DNA of 64,000 bases from Ligilactobacillus ubinensis (GTDB lineage: Bacteria > Bacillota > Bacilli > Lactobacillales > Lactobacillaceae). The notes under the pieces were generated by a model that saw only the letters and a list, made by a program, of their open reading frames with translations, had not been told where the DNA came from and made no database searches. The position numbers and the translations under genes are program-made. Positions 47,712-59,468 of this stretch are shown here, one piece after another (the first letter of the stretch is position 1; each line of letters begins with the position of its first letter). The stretch spans positions 1-64,000 of the forward strand of contig NZ_JAIULA010000013.1 of assembly GCF_024160875.1 (NCBI RefSeq). The letters are read 5' to 3'.

Positions 47712-48749
47712 TTATGCTTCGATAGCTTTAACGATCCAACCTTCTGGTGCTTCACGATCGCCAAATTGGATGCCAGTTAATTCATCATACAATTTTTTAG
47801 TTACAGGGCCAACTTCTGTTGTGCTGTAGAAGACATGGAAGTCATCACCAACTTGGAAACCACCAATAGGTGAGATAACAGCAGCTGTTCCACAGGCACC
47901 TGCTTCTGCAAAGTGATCTAATTCATCAACATAAACATCACCTTGGACAGTTTCCATTCCAAAACGTTCTTTAGCTAAATAAAGCAAAGAGAATTTAGTA
48001 ACGGAAGGTAAGATAGATGGTGATTTAGGTGTAACAAATTTACCATCTTTTGTGATTCCAAAGAAGTTAGCTGAACCAACTTCTTCAATCTTTTTGTGGT
48101 TAACCGGATCAAGATAGATGGCATCTGAATAACCAGCCTTATGTGCTTCTTCACCAGGATAAAGACTTGCAGCATAGTTACCACCAACTTTGCTAGCGCC
48201 GGTACCTTTATGGGCAGCACGATCATAGTTTGAAGCAACAAAGTTTGTTGGCACCATACCACCTTTGAAGTAAGAACCAACAGGCATTGCAAAAACGGAG
48301 AATATGTATTGATCTGCAGGGTGAACGCCAATGTTTTCACCGACACCGATGATGTATGGACGAAGATATAAGGTTGCATCGGTACCATATGGTGGAACAT
48401 AACCTTCATTTGCTTTAACAACTTGTTTTAATGCATCGATAAACATATCGGTTGGTACTTCAGGCATCAACAAGCGTTGACAACTTTTTTGCATTCGTGC
48501 AGCATTTTGATCAGGTCTAAAAAGATTAACACTACCATCCTTACAACGATAAGCTTTTAAGCCTTCAAAAGCAGCTTGTCCGTAATGTAAAACGGGTGAT
48601 CCTTCATTGATGGTAACGTTAGAATCTTCTGTTAAACCAGCTTTGTGCCATTGACCATCCTTCCAAACGGCGCGATATCGATATGGTAAATCCATATATT
48701 CGAAACCTAAGTTTGCCCAATCTAAATCTACTGTTTTATGTTCTGTCAT
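47712..48749 (-). CDS. ilvE: Branched-chain amino acid aminotransferase
   Basis: PLP-dependent class IV aminotransferase interconverting Leu/Ile/Val and their 2-oxoacids, 345 residues. YGQAAFEGLKAYRCKDG near 57-73, GASKVGGNYAASL with the PLP lysine near 190, and EAGACGTAAVISPIG near 285 are conserved. AGGAGG lies before ATG 48749 on the minus strand. Monocistronic. No T-box leader is visible upstream. Confidence 0.96.
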   Translation of the reverse strand: MTEHKTVDLDWANLGFEYMDLPYRYRAVWKDGQWHKAGLTEDSNVTINEGSPVLHYGQAAFEGLKAYRCKDGSVNLFRPDQNAARMQKSCQRLLMPEVPTDMFIDALKQVVKANEGYVPPYGTDATLYLRPYIIGVGENIGVHPADQYIFSVFAMPVGSYFKGGMVPTNFVASNYDRAAHKGTGASKVGGNYAASLYPGEEAHKAGYSDAIYLDPVNHKKIEEVGSANFFGITKDGKFVTPKSPSILPSVTKFSLLYLAKERFGMETVQGDVYVDELDHFAEAGACGTAAVISPIGGFQVGDDFHVFYSTTEVGPVTKKLYDELTGIQFGDREAPEGWIVKAIEA

Positions 48750-49026
48750 AATTTAGTTCCTCCTTGATGTTCGTATAATTAAGGATAAGTTTAATAAACT
48801 TACACATAAAGTTGAATTGATTTCATTATAGCAACCAAAATGAAAAAATCAATAGTTTATCTAATAATTTTGTAACTATTTTTAATGTTTTTGATGTTAG
48901 AATATCTCCCATTGATTAGACTGGTATGCTTAATTAATCAATATTCACAGCCTAAAAAAGGGTTGAATTGATAATACTAAGATCAAAGTGCATTAGAAAT
49001 TAAAATAGCGATAAGTAATAAAATGA

Positions 49027-49251
49027 TTATTTCTTTAACTTGTTCTTTATCTTCTTATAAAGATAGATTCCTACTATTGTAATGGTAGTAAATATTCCAG
49101 TAAACGCGATAAAATCAAGAAATAGTAATATAAAGAAGAAAGCTGTGTTAGCAAGAACATGAATGGCATAGAATGTCAACACTAAAAAAAGCAGACCGCA
49201 AAACCAGGAAATGCAACCTAGAATAAGAAGATATTTTTTAACTTTTTGCAA
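49027..49251 (-). CDS. Small membrane protein, 74 aa
   Basis: Unrecognised protein with two to three hydrophobic segments (VKKYLLILGCISWFCGLLF and later FFFILLFLDFIAF, TTITIVGIYLY) and a lysine-rich C-terminus. I place the start at TTG 49251 because GAGGT lies 7 bases upstream; the frame extends to 49272 without a ribosome binding site. It lies alone between ilvE and the pdh operon. Confidence 0.5.
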   Translation of the reverse strand: MQKVKKYLLILGCISWFCGLLFLVLTFYAIHVLANTAFFFILLFLDFIAFTGIFTTITIVGIYLYKKIKNKLKK

Positions 49252-50697
<1,446 letters not shown>

Positions 50698-50698
50698 G

Positions 50699-51676
50699 AT
50701 GGCTAAGACAACAATGATAAAAGCTATCACGCAAGCTTTGGATCAAGAAATTAAGCGCGATGAAAAAGTCCTAGTTTTTGGTGAAGATGTAGGTCGTAAT
50801 GGCGGTGTTTTCCGTGCAACTGATGGTTTGCAAGATGAAAATGGTAAAGAGCGTGTTTTTGATACACCTTTAGCTGAGTCTGGAATCGGTGGTTTAGCGG
50901 CTGGATTAGCATTACAAGGATTTCGGCCAGTTCCAGAAATCCAATTTTTCGGTTTTGTGTTTGAAACAATGGATCAAATAGCAGGACAGATTTCACGGAT
51001 TCATTATCGTTTAGGTGGCACACGTAAAATGCCAGTTACTTTTCGTGCGCCATTTGGTGGTGGCGTGCATACACCAGAATTACACTCTGATAGTCTAGAA
51101 GGTTTAATTGCGCAAACACCTGGTTTAAGGGTAGTTGTACCTAGTGGGCCATATGATGCAAAAGGGTTATTAGCATCAGCAATTCGTAGTGATGATCCAG
51201 TTTTCTTCTTAGAACATATGAAACTATATCGTTCACTAAAAGAAGAAGTACCAGACGAAGAGTATCTTATTCCACTAGATAAAGCTGAAGTAAAAAAAGA
51301 AGGAAAAGATGTTTCCATTATTTCATATGGTTATATGGTTCAAGAAAGTCTAAAAGCAGCTCAGGAGTTAGCTAAAGACGGTATTGAAGCAGAAGTTTTA
51401 GATTTGAGAACAATCTCTCCTTTGGATGAAGAAGCTATTTTAGCAACGGTGAAAAAGACAGGTAAGGTTGTTATTGTTCAAGAGGCACAACGACAAGCAG
51501 GTGTGGCTGGGCAAGTTGCCTCTGTGATTGCAGAAAAAGGCATTTTAAGTTTGGATGCACCTATTGGCCGGGTTAGTGCTCCTGATACACCATATCCTTT
51601 TGGTGAAGCAGAAAGTGCATGGCTGCCAAATAAGACGGATATTATTGCTAAAGTTAAAGAAATAGTCAACTTTTAA
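50699..51676 (+). CDS. pdhB: Pyruvate dehydrogenase E1 component, beta subunit
   Basis: Transketolase-like subunit completing the E1 active site, 325 residues. [18 protein letters not shown] near 20-37, [19 protein letters not shown] near 53-71 and [17 protein letters not shown] near 115 are conserved. AAGGAGGG precedes ATG 50699. An upstream in-frame ATG at 50666 lies inside pdhA without a ribosome binding site and is not used. Confidence 0.96.
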   Translation: MAKTTMIKAITQALDQEIKRDEKVLVFGEDVGRNGGVFRATDGLQDENGKERVFDTPLAESGIGGLAAGLALQGFRPVPEIQFFGFVFETMDQIAGQISRIHYRLGGTRKMPVTFRAPFGGGVHTPELHSDSLEGLIAQTPGLRVVVPSGPYDAKGLLASAIRSDDPVFFLEHMKLYRSLKEEVPDEEYLIPLDKAEVKKEGKDVSIISYGYMVQESLKAAQELAKDGIEAEVLDLRTISPLDEEAILATVKKTGKVVIVQEAQRQAGVAGQVASVIAEKGILSLDAPIGRVSAPDTPYPFGEAESAWLPNKTDIIAKVKEIVNF

Positions 51677-51694
51677 GTGAGGAGTGCATAGTTA

Positions 51695-53308
51695 ATGAGC
51701 AAGTATCAATTTAAACTACCAGATATAGGTGAAGGTATTGTTGAAGGAACTATTGGAGAATGGCATGTCAAAGTAGGCGATGAAATCCAAAAAGACGGTG
51801 ATTTGGTTCAGATAGAAAATGATAAATCAGTAGAAGAGTTACCATCACCAGTTGCTGGCAAGGTTACTAAAATATTAGTTTCAGAAGGGCAAACGGCTGA
51901 AGTTGGTGATTCTTTGATTGAACTAGAAGTTGCTGCAGGTCAAGGTAACGTTGCAGATGAACCTGTAAGTGAACCTAAACAGCAAAGCAAAGCACCAACA
52001 ACAACGGAAACGACAAGTGAAAGTTCAATTTATCAATTTAAGTTGCCAGATATAGGTGAAGGTATCGCAGAAGGAACAGTTGGAGAATGGCACGTCAAAG
52101 TAGGCGATGAGATTCAAAAAGACGGTGATTTAGTTCAAATAGAAAATGATAAGTCAGTAGAAGAATTACCATCACCAGTCGCTGGGAAAATTACTAAGAT
52201 TGTTGTAGCTGAAGGTGAAAGTGCTGAAGTAGGCGATCCGTTAGTTGAATTAGAAGTTGCTGCCGGTCAGGGAAATGTGAGCGCAACAGTAGCAACGCCT
52301 ACAGTTGACAAAACGCAAACAAGCACACCTACTGTTAGTGCAACAAGCCAACCGCAAGATCACAGTTTACCTGTTTTAGCAATGCCGTCAGTTCGTGCTT
52401 ATGCACGTGAACAGAATGTTAATTTGGCAGATGTTAATGGAACGGGAAACCATCATCAAATTCTGCGAACAGATATTGATGCATTTGTAGCTGGCGGTAA
52501 TGCAGCACCTGCTACAAAAGTTGTTCCAACAGAAGATTTACGTGAAGGAACAACAACTAAAGAGAATAAAACCGTGGCAGCTAAAGCAGCGCTTTTAGAT
52601 GAACAATGGCCTGAAACACGAGAAAAGATGGATCAAATTCGTAAAGCAACTGCGAAGTCAGTTACACGTTCTGTGGCTGAGATTCCGCATGTCCATATTT
52701 TTGATGAAGTCGTAGTTGACAAGCTATGGGCACATCGAAAGAAATATAAGGAAGCTGCAGCCAATCGGGGAGTTAAGTTAACGTTCCTTGCATATGTAGT
52801 TAAAGCATTAGCTGTGGTGATGAAAGAATATCCGGTCTTCAATTCATCTGTTGATATGGCTAATAATGAAATTGTGTATAAGAATTATGTCAATGTCGGT
52901 ATTGCAACCGATACACCACGTGGATTATTTATGCCTAATGTGAAAAATGCAGATCGACTAAGCTTATTTAATATTGCTCGTGCAATTAGTGACAATACAA
53001 CTAAAGCAAAAGATGGGAAATTAACAGTTGCTGATATGCGTAATGGCGGTATGTCAATAACGAATATTGGTTCTGTTGGTGGTGGCTATTTCACACCAGT
53101 AATTAATTGGCCAGAGGTAGCTATTTTAGGAATTGGTCGGATTAGCCAAGAACCTGTTGTATTAGATGAAAAAGTTCAGGTTGCTCGTGTTATGAAATTA
53201 ACATTGGCCTTTGATCATCGGGTAATTGATGGTGCTACAGGCCAAAGTGCGATGAATCGTTTGAAAGAATTATTAGGCGACCCAGAAATATTATTGATGG
53301 AAGGATGA
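51695..53308 (+). CDS. pdhC: Pyruvate dehydrogenase E2 (dihydrolipoyl acetyltransferase), two lipoyl domains
   Basis: Core of the pyruvate dehydrogenase complex, 537 residues. Two lipoyl domains (about 1-84 and 110-194), each with a lipoyl-lysine motif [13 protein letters not shown], are almost identical and joined by an Ala/Thr/Ser-rich linker. The E1/E3-binding domain (about 227-262, [19 protein letters not shown]) and the acetyltransferase domain (about 310-537, [11 protein letters not shown] near the end) follow. The 51711-51954 and 52034-52277 segments are highly similar at DNA level. GAGGAG precedes the ATG. Confidence 0.96.
   Translation: MSKYQFKLPDIGEGIVEGTIGEWHVKVGDEIQKDGDLVQIENDKSVEELPSPVAGKVTKILVSEGQTAEVGDSLIELEVAAGQGNVADEPVSEPKQQSKAPTTTETTSESSIYQFKLPDIGEGIAEGTVGEWHVKVGDEIQKDGDLVQIENDKSVEELPSPVAGKITKIVVAEGESAEVGDPLVELEVAAGQGNVSATVATPTVDKTQTSTPTVSATSQPQDHSLPVLAMPSVRAYAREQNVNLADVNGTGNHHQILRTDIDAFVAGGNAAPATKVVPTEDLREGTTTKENKTVAAKAALLDEQWPETREKMDQIRKATAKSVTRSVAEIPHVHIFDEVVVDKLWAHRKKYKEAAANRGVKLTFLAYVVKALAVVMKEYPVFNSSVDMANNEIVYKNYVNVGIATDTPRGLFMPNVKNADRLSLFNIARAISDNTTKAKDGKLTVADMRNGGMSITNIGSVGGGYFTPVINWPEVAILGIGRISQEPVVLDEKVQVARVMKLTLAFDHRVIDGATGQSAMNRLKELLGDPEILLMEG
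51711..52277 (+). repeat. Tandem duplication encoding the two lipoyl domains
   Basis: Segments at about 51711-51954 and 52034-52277 encode near-identical 81-residue lipoyl domains. Many synonymous sites are also the same, which suggests a recent duplication or gene conversion. Confidence 0.75.
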
Positions 53309-53315
53309 TCAAATA

Positions 53316-54719
53316 ATGGTAGTTGGAGATTTTGCAATTGATCTAGATACAGTTGTTATTGGAGCGGGACCTGGTGGATATGTTGCTGCTATTCATGCAG
53401 CAGAACTGGGACAAAAGGTAACGGTTATTGAACGCGAGTTTATTGGGGGCGTTTGTTTAAATGTAGGTTGTATTCCATCTAAAGCACTTATTGAGGCAGC
53501 ACACCGTTATCAACATGCAATGGATTCACAAGATATGGGATTACGTGTAACTGCTGCTAAACTTGATTTTAGTAAAACACAAGAATGGAAACAAAATGTT
53601 GTTAGTCGTTTAACTGGTGGCGTGGCTAGTCTTTTCAAAAAGCACCAAATTGACGTTATTTGGGGGAATGCTTATCTTAAAGACGCCCATAGTTTGCGGG
53701 TGATAGGTGAAGATAAAGCACAAACTTATACGTTTAATAATCTAATTATTGCAGCTGGCAGTCATCCTATTGAAATTCCAAACTTTAAATTTGAAGGTCG
53801 TGTAATTGATTCTACAGGAGCTTTAAGCTTGACAGAAGTACCAAAGGAATTAGTTGTTGTTGGTGGTGGTTATATAGGTTCAGAGTTGGCTTCAGCATAT
53901 GCTAACCTAGGAGCGCATGTAACCATTTTAGAGGGTTCTAACAGTATCTTAGCTAATTATGAAAAAGATTTGGTTAAAGTAGTTGAACATCATTTCAGTA
54001 AGCAAGGAGTAGATATTTATACTGAAGCGATGGCTAAGAGGACAGAACAAACTGCAGATAAGGTTGAAGTTACATTTGAAGTTAAGGGCGAAGAAAAAAC
54101 GATAACAGCAGATTATTGTATTGTTTCAGTTGGTCGTCGCCCAAATACGCAAGATATGGGGCTTGAACAAGCAGGTATAAAAAAAGATAAACGTGGCTTG
54201 ATTGAGGTTGATAATCAAAGTCGGACCAGTATAGCTAATATTTATGCTATTGGCGATGTTGTGGCTGGATTTGCACTAGCACACAAAGCTTCATATGAAG
54301 GTAAAGTAGCAGCAGAAGCAATTTCGGGTAAAAAAACAACTGTCGATTATCATGCAATGCCAGCTGTTTGCTATACAGATACTTCAATTGCAACGACGGG
54401 CTTAACGTTTGCTGCTGCTAAAGAGCAAGGCTTGGATGTTAAAAAGGCACAGTTCCCATTTGCAGCTAATGGTCGTGCAATTTCAATGAACGAGACAAAT
54501 GGATTTGTGCGCTTGGTTTTCTTAAAGGACAGTAAAACACTAGTTGGGGCACAAATTGTTGGAGTACATGCTAGCGATTTAATAAGTGAGTTAACATTAG
54601 CGATTGAATCTGGAAATACAGTAGATGATGTAGCATTAACAATTCATCCACACCCATCTGTAAGTGAGGCAGTAATGGATGCAGCTGATGTAGCACTTGG
54701 TTTTCCAACAAACATTTAA
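53316..54719 (+). CDS. pdhD: Dihydrolipoamide dehydrogenase (E3)
   Basis: FAD flavoprotein reoxidising the lipoyl groups with NAD+, 467 residues. FAD-binding [19 protein letters not shown] near 12-30, redox disulfide [15 protein letters not shown] near 41-55, NAD-binding [20 protein letters not shown] near 178-197, AIGDVV near 307, and the C-terminal HPHPSVSEA with the catalytic His-Glu. It starts 7 bases after pdhC stops. Confidence 0.97.
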   Translation: MVVGDFAIDLDTVVIGAGPGGYVAAIHAAELGQKVTVIEREFIGGVCLNVGCIPSKALIEAAHRYQHAMDSQDMGLRVTAAKLDFSKTQEWKQNVVSRLTGGVASLFKKHQIDVIWGNAYLKDAHSLRVIGEDKAQTYTFNNLIIAAGSHPIEIPNFKFEGRVIDSTGALSLTEVPKELVVVGGGYIGSELASAYANLGAHVTILEGSNSILANYEKDLVKVVEHHFSKQGVDIYTEAMAKRTEQTADKVEVTFEVKGEEKTITADYCIVSVGRRPNTQDMGLEQAGIKKDKRGLIEVDNQSRTSIANIYAIGDVVAGFALAHKASYEGKVAAEAISGKKTTVDYHAMPAVCYTDTSIATTGLTFAAAKEQGLDVKKAQFPFAANGRAISMNETNGFVRLVFLKDSKTLVGAQIVGVHASDLISELTLAIESGNTVDDVALTIHPHPSVSEAVMDAADVALGFPTNI

Positions 54720-54748
54720 TTTAGTACAGAACTGGAAGTGTAATTATT

Positions 54749-55777
54749 ATGCAAAAAATGCGATATATTGTGATGAAAACCGATGATATTCGAACTAATT
54801 TAGCCACTGAGCAGTATTTAATGAATAGTGGAAAATTACAACCACCTTTTATGCTGTTTTATATTGAAAAACCATGCATTATTGTAGGTCGTAATCAAAA
54901 TACACTTGAAGAAATTAATCAAAAATATTGTGATGAAAAAGGAATAACCATTACACGTCGGCTTTCTGGTGGTGGTGCGATGTATCAGGATTTAGGAAAT
55001 TTATGCTTTAGTTTTGTGGTTGAAGCGGACAAGCAAAAGTTTGGTGATTTCAAGGCGTTAGTTCAACCGGTTGTGAGTGCCTTGCATGCGATGGGTGTAA
55101 CAGGTGCTGAGGTTACAGGACGCAATGATATTGTGATTGACGGTAAGAAATTTTCAGGAAATGCGATGTATTCACGGAATGGAAAAACATTTAGCCATGG
55201 GACTTTAATGTTTGATGTTAATACAGATAGTGTCGCTAATGCTTTACACGTTGCAAAAGATAAGATTGAGTCTAAAGGTATTAAGTCTGTGAGAAGTCGG
55301 GTTACGAATGTAAAACCATATGTAGATAAACAATATCAAAAGATGGATACCTATCAATTTAGAGATGAATTGATTAAGAAAATTTGGCATGTAGCTGATA
55401 TTAAAGATGCACAACAATATGCATATGAGCTAACTAAAGAAGATCAATTAGGGATTCAAGCAATTGAACAACGCTTATATAAAAATTGGGATTGGGTTTA
55501 TGGTAAGTCGCCTGAATTTACAATTAAAAAGCGAAAACATTTTGCTGGCGGTACTATTGATGCTCGTTTCTTAATAGAAAAGGGAAAAATCAAAGATCTT
55601 AAAATATATGGTGATTTCTTTGGTCCAAGTGATGTAGCTGAAGTTCAAACGGCATTAATCGGAATAGAATATGCGCCAGAACAGATAGTGCAAGCTTTGG
55701 ATAAACTTGATTTAAGTAAGTATTTTGTTGGCATTTCGGCAGATGATGTAAAAGAGCTTTTAGCATACCAACATTAA
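54749..55777 (+). CDS. lplA: Lipoate-protein ligase
   Basis: Attaches lipoate to the E2 lipoyl lysines, 342 residues. The conserved catalytic region includes IIVGRNQNTLEEIN near 43-56, RRLSGGGAMYQDLGNLCFSF near 71-90, and GRNDIVIDGKKFSGNAM near 130-146; the C-terminal lip_prot_lig domain is present (KRKHFAGGTIDARFLIEKG). It follows pdhD by 29 bases in the same operon, so lipoylation of E2 from scavenged lipoate is coordinated with complex synthesis. No lipoate synthase is present in the window. Confidence 0.93.
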   Translation: MQKMRYIVMKTDDIRTNLATEQYLMNSGKLQPPFMLFYIEKPCIIVGRNQNTLEEINQKYCDEKGITITRRLSGGGAMYQDLGNLCFSFVVEADKQKFGDFKALVQPVVSALHAMGVTGAEVTGRNDIVIDGKKFSGNAMYSRNGKTFSHGTLMFDVNTDSVANALHVAKDKIESKGIKSVRSRVTNVKPYVDKQYQKMDTYQFRDELIKKIWHVADIKDAQQYAYELTKEDQLGIQAIEQRLYKNWDWVYGKSPEFTIKKRKHFAGGTIDARFLIEKGKIKDLKIYGDFFGPSDVAEVQTALIGIEYAPEQIVQALDKLDLSKYFVGISADDVKELLAYQH

Positions 55778-55781
55778 AAAA

Positions 55782-55815
55782 AGAGGAGTCTGGGATAAAA
55801 GTCCTAGGCTCTGTT
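55782..55815 (+). terminator. Terminator-like hairpin after the pdh operon
   Basis: AGAGGAGTCTGGGA and GTCCTAGGCTCT form an imperfect stem around ATAAAA/TAAAA, followed by a short T-rich tract. Related to the hairpin at 17179-17210. Confidence 0.5.
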
Positions 55816-55950
55816 TGTCTTCAAATGTTTAGTACTAAGATGTGTACCAAAAGTCAGTTAGTTATGTAATCAAAGTAGGCAAAACACCAGGGGCTCTGCT
55901 GATGATGTAAATATTTTCTAACTAACCGTTGTTTGTCCCACTTTGACATA
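55785..55950 (+). repeat. Dispersed repeat-like element, copy B
   Basis: Shares ordered blocks with 17175-17345: hairpin at the left, AGTACT and ATG.G.ACC in the middle, and TTTTCTAACTAACCG near the right end. Confidence 0.45.
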
Positions 55951-55978
55951 TTTTAGTAATGAGAGAAGGTGATTCAAA

Positions 55979-57073
55979 ATGGACAGTTGGCAAGAAAGTT
56001 GGGTTCAAAGCTGTGATGATTTTACAGCTATGCCATTTCATATGCAAGAACTCTCGCAAGTAGTTAAGTTAACGTCGTGCTTAAGTGGGACTAAACTAAG
56101 TTTTATTTTAAGCAATCTGTATGGAAAAACAGATTTGTTATTTGACGAAATTTGGATTAGTCGTAGTCCCTCGTTTCATGTGAAACATAGAGTAACGTAT
56201 TTCGGCAAGTCAGCGATTACGGTTGGTAAAGGATCAAAAATACAAGTAGATGCTATCGAGATGCCAATCAAGTGTAAAGAAACAATTTATGTTTATCTAC
56301 GTGCAAAGACAGCTCAAGTATATGCAGATTTTTGTTGCACTTATGCGACTAAGTTGGTTAATGCAAGTATAAGTCGGAAAGCTGAATACATACCGCGATT
56401 AACGGAGAATAATGAACACCGCAAAGGCTGGTTTTGTCTAGAACAGCTTTTAGTGTGGTCACAAGCTCAACCACTAAAAGTACAAATAGGTGGCGACTCA
56501 TTAGCAGAAATGGGATTGATAACACAACATATAAGTCAGTGGTTACTCAATAATTATCCTGAGAAAGTGACGTGTGCAAACACGGGGGTCTCGGGTAGTC
56601 GTTTATTGCATGATGCTCCTAACGATAAGCCAATATTACAAACGTATGGAAAAAGTTTAGTTAAGAGAATGCAAGAAACGCAGTATCAAACAGATATCAG
56701 TATTATTTTTTGCGGTGGAAATGATTTGATACTACCATTTTATAGTACTGCTGCAGCAAAACAGGCAGTAACTGTAGCACAACTTATAGCAGGATTCAAA
56801 AAAATACAACAGCAATACTCGGGACACTTATTATTAGGGACTATTTTACCAACTAGTAAAATAGACCAAAAAACAGAAGAAATAAGGCTGCAGGTTAATA
56901 ATGAATTATTGGGTTGGACGAATGTTTTTGATGCGGCAGGAGTTGTTCAAGGGGCTAAGTCAGAGATTGCAGCTGAATTTGATTTTGGAGATCAGTTGCA
57001 TGTAAATGCTGCAGGTGCAAAGAAGATAGTTCAAAGGATCATACCATTGTTACAACAGTATCTAATAAAATAA
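55979..57073 (+). CDS. SGNH/GDSL-type hydrolase
   Basis: Predicted esterase or lipase-fold hydrolase of 364 residues, probably cytoplasmic since no signal peptide or membrane helix is seen. The N-terminal ~160 residues form a beta-rich domain of the type often fused ahead of SGNH domains. Catalytic blocks follow: GGDSLAEMG near 168 (block I with the serine), GVSGSRLL near 206, FCGGNDLI near 241 (GxND block), and DQLHVNAAGAKKI near 340 (Asp/His). The substrate (carbohydrate O-acetyl ester or lipid) is unknown. AAGGTG precedes the ATG. Monocistronic. Confidence 0.85.
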   Translation: MDSWQESWVQSCDDFTAMPFHMQELSQVVKLTSCLSGTKLSFILSNLYGKTDLLFDEIWISRSPSFHVKHRVTYFGKSAITVGKGSKIQVDAIEMPIKCKETIYVYLRAKTAQVYADFCCTYATKLVNASISRKAEYIPRLTENNEHRKGWFCLEQLLVWSQAQPLKVQIGGDSLAEMGLITQHISQWLLNNYPEKVTCANTGVSGSRLLHDAPNDKPILQTYGKSLVKRMQETQYQTDISIIFCGGNDLILPFYSTAAAKQAVTVAQLIAGFKKIQQQYSGHLLLGTILPTSKIDQKTEEIRLQVNNELLGWTNVFDAAGVVQGAKSEIAAEFDFGDQLHVNAAGAKKIVQRIIPLLQQYLIK

Positions 57074-57129
57074 AACAGTTCCTTTAGTTGATGGATAATG
57101 TATACATCAACAATAGGAACTGTTTTTTA
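57071..57129. terminator. Bidirectional terminator
   Basis: AAAACAGTTCCT pairs with AGGAACTGTTTT, with an inner GTTGATG/CATCAAC stem; T-runs on both strands. Between convergent genes. Confidence 0.9.
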
Positions 57130-57465
57130 ATTTGCCTTAATAAGTTTTTCAACTTGTGTGGAGATATTTAGCCATGTCGAAGCTGGATTTTGGATAAAAT
57201 CTTCACTAAAGGTGTTAAAAGTGGTGCGTGGAGAAATAGCACCTAAGTTTTCACCTAAAGCACCGCGAACAAGTAAGGTTTTATTTTCTTCTTGCCATAA
57301 AACAGTCCAGTACGGACCTTCTAAAGCATCTTCAAACATTAAGTCTGTACCAGCAAGAATGCCATCTGTAATAACACTTTCTTGGGTTGCTGAATAACCA
57401 TTTGCAAGAAGCCAGGAAAGTTTTGTTTGAACTTCTTGTAGTGTATCTGGAATCATATTGTACAT
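57127..57465 (-). CDS. Conserved hypothetical protein, 112 aa
   Basis: Soluble protein with no signal peptide; the sequence has a mixed alpha/beta pattern with aromatic-rich strands (DALEGPYWTVLWQEENKTLLVRGAL) and an amphipathic C-terminal helix (TWLNISTQVEKLI). AAGGGTGA precedes ATG 57465. I do not recognise the family. It stands alone between an SGNH hydrolase gene and the ACT-domain gene. Confidence 0.65.
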   Translation of the reverse strand: MYNMIPDTLQEVQTKLSWLLANGYSATQESVITDGILAGTDLMFEDALEGPYWTVLWQEENKTLLVRGALGENLGAISPRTTFNTFSEDFIQNPASTWLNISTQVEKLIKAN

Positions 57466-57735
57466 TTTTAGTCACCCTTATTAATTATTTACAAAATCTA
57501 AATATCGATAAATCGAAGTTAATTGGTTAATAATTCTTCAATTTAAGGATTATGGATATTGAGTTTATAGGCTTAAATTCTATTTTAAGTATAGCATATC
57601 TTAGGTAAACCAAGTTCTTTAAAAGCTAAAAGACGAACAAAAACCGATTAAAATGAAAATTAATTTGTGGTTTACAAAAGAATATATTATACTTTTAGTA
57701 AATTATCAATGAATATTAAAAATGAGGTGTAATTA
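57466..57735. other. Intergenic region with divergent promoters
   Basis: AT-rich 270 bases between the 112-aa gene and the ACT-domain gene. No RNA gene or open frame with a ribosome binding site seen. Confidence 0.4.
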
Positions 57736-58005
57736 ATGAAGGCTATTTTGACAACGGTCGGACAAGATAAAGTAGGAATTATTGCAGGGGTTAGCCAATT
57801 CTTATCAAAAAGGGAAATAAATATTTTAGATGTATCACAGACTATCATGGATGGATATTTTACCATGATGATGATGGTAGAGGTTCCTGAACCAGAAGTT
57901 GATTTTGCACAGACAGCAACTGAATTGGAACAACTAGGTGAACAATTAGGTGTTGAAATCAAAATCAGAAATGAAGAGCTTTATAAGGCTATGCACCAAT
58001 TATAA
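57736..58005 (+). CDS. ACT-domain protein, UPF0237 family
   Basis: Single ACT domain of 89 residues, presumed to sense an amino acid or small ligand. The sequence [35 protein letters not shown] is the typical beta-alpha-beta ACT start with the Gly turn. GAGGTG precedes the ATG. It is followed 16 bases later by a UPF0210 protein gene, a pairing conserved in many Firmicutes and archaea. Confidence 0.92.
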   Translation: MKAILTTVGQDKVGIIAGVSQFLSKREINILDVSQTIMDGYFTMMMMVEVPEPEVDFAQTATELEQLGEQLGVEIKIRNEELYKAMHQL

Positions 58006-58021
58006 GGAGGAGTCCAACGGA

Positions 58022-59365
58022 ATGGAAACAGCAAAAATTCTTGAAACAATCCACATGATTTCGGATGAAAATCTGGATATTCGAACAATAACGATGGGGA
58101 TCTCACTTCTTGATTGTATTGATAGTGATTCAACTAAAGCATGTGAAAAAATTTATACAAAAATAACAACTAAAGCAAAAAATTTAGTTAAAGTTGGCGA
58201 ACAAATTGAAGCCGAATATGGTATTCCTATAATCAATAAACGCATTTCAGTTACACCTATCTCACTAATAGCAGCGGCTTCGCGCGATAAAGATTACCTA
58301 AAATATGGTCAAGCTTTGGATAAAGCGGCCAAAACAGTTGGCGTCAATTTTATTGGTGGCTTCTCAGCCTTAGTTCAAAAAGGCTATCAAACAGGTGATG
58401 AAACATTAATAAATTCATTGCCACAAGTTTTAGCTGAAACAGATCTAGTGTGTGCATCTGTTAATGTTGGTTCAACAAGAAGCGGGATTAACATGGATGC
58501 TGTAAAACAAATGGGTAAAGTGGTTAAAGCAGCTGCAAAAAAAGATGTGATGACTAATGCCAAAATGGTTATTTTTTGTAATGCGGTAGAAGATAATCCA
58601 TTTATGGCCGGGGCATTTCATGGTGTAGGCGAAAGAGATGTTGTTATTAACGTTGGTGTTTCAGGACCTGGTGTAGTGAAAAAAGCGTTGGAAAAAGTAA
58701 AGGGTCAACCAATGGATGTTGTAGCTAATACTATAAAAGAAACGGCATTTAAAGTGACTCGGATGGGTCAACTAGTGGGAACCGTCGCTTCAAAACGATT
58801 AGGCGTTCCTTTTGGTATTGTAGATTTATCTTTAGCACCAACACCGGCAGTAGGTGATTCTGTGGCACAAGTCTTAGAAGAAATAGGGATTGAGCAGGTT
58901 GGAACACATGGAACGACGGCGGCCTTAGCTATGTTAAATGATGCTGTTAAAAAAGGTGGCATTATGGCTTGTAGTCAAGTTGGTGGTTTGTCGGGTGCTT
59001 TCATTCCGGTTTCAGAAGATGCGGGGATGATTGATGCAGTTAACGCAGGAACACTCAATATTGAGAAATTAGAGGCCATGACAGCTGTTTGCTCGGTGGG
59101 ATTGGATATGATTGCAGTTCCAGGTGACATTCCCGCAGAAACGATCAGTGCGATGATTGCTGATGAAGCTGCAATCGGGATGATTAATAATAAAACGACA
59201 GCGGTCAGAGTTATTCCTGTGCCAGGGGCTAAGGTAGGAGATACTGTTGAATTTGGTGGTTTGCTAGGACATGCGCCAGTGATGAAGGTAAATGAAGCTA
59301 GTTCAGTAGCGATGATTGAACGTGGTGGTTTAATACCAGCACCAATTCATAGTTTTAAGAACTAA
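58022..59365 (+). CDS. UPF0210 (DUF711) family protein
   Basis: Conserved protein of unknown biochemical role, 447 residues, of a family structurally related to pyruvate formate-lyase-like barrels. [11 protein letters not shown]-like N-terminus ([15 protein letters not shown]), [14 protein letters not shown] near 154-167, [12 protein letters not shown] near 217, and [19 protein letters not shown] near 263 are family blocks. AAGGAGG precedes ATG 58022; the frame is open upstream into the ACT gene but without its own ribosome binding site. Cotranscribed with the ACT-domain gene. Confidence 0.92.
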   Translation: METAKILETIHMISDENLDIRTITMGISLLDCIDSDSTKACEKIYTKITTKAKNLVKVGEQIEAEYGIPIINKRISVTPISLIAAASRDKDYLKYGQALDKAAKTVGVNFIGGFSALVQKGYQTGDETLINSLPQVLAETDLVCASVNVGSTRSGINMDAVKQMGKVVKAAAKKDVMTNAKMVIFCNAVEDNPFMAGAFHGVGERDVVINVGVSGPGVVKKALEKVKGQPMDVVANTIKETAFKVTRMGQLVGTVASKRLGVPFGIVDLSLAPTPAVGDSVAQVLEEIGIEQVGTHGTTAALAMLNDAVKKGGIMACSQVGGLSGAFIPVSEDAGMIDAVNAGTLNIEKLEAMTAVCSVGLDMIAVPGDIPAETISAMIADEAAIGMINNKTTAVRVIPVPGAKVGDTVEFGGLLGHAPVMKVNEASSVAMIERGGLIPAPIHSFKN

Positions 59366-59387
59366 AGAAAGTTTTATAGAAAGAACA

Positions 59388-59468
59388 GAAGCTAACTTCC
59401 ACATGAGATGTAGAAAATGACAAATTTGCTATATCTGCTAGGGAAAGTTAGCTTTTGTGTTGTTTTTT
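59388..59468 (+). terminator. Terminator after the UPF0210 gene
   Basis: AAGCTAACTT near 59389 pairs with AAGTTAGCTT near 59445, with one bulge and a long inner loop, followed by TTTTGTGTTGTTTTTTT. Confidence 0.6.

Noticed and set aside
47975-48421. A 148-codon frame inside ilvE in another reading frame
   Set aside because: Lies within the aminotransferase coding sequence on the same strand, has shadow-type composition and no ribosome binding site.
48750-49026. Possible T-box leader upstream of the branched-chain aminotransferase
   Set aside because: No T-box consensus (AGGGTGGNACCGCG-like) or specifier structure could be found on the minus strand.
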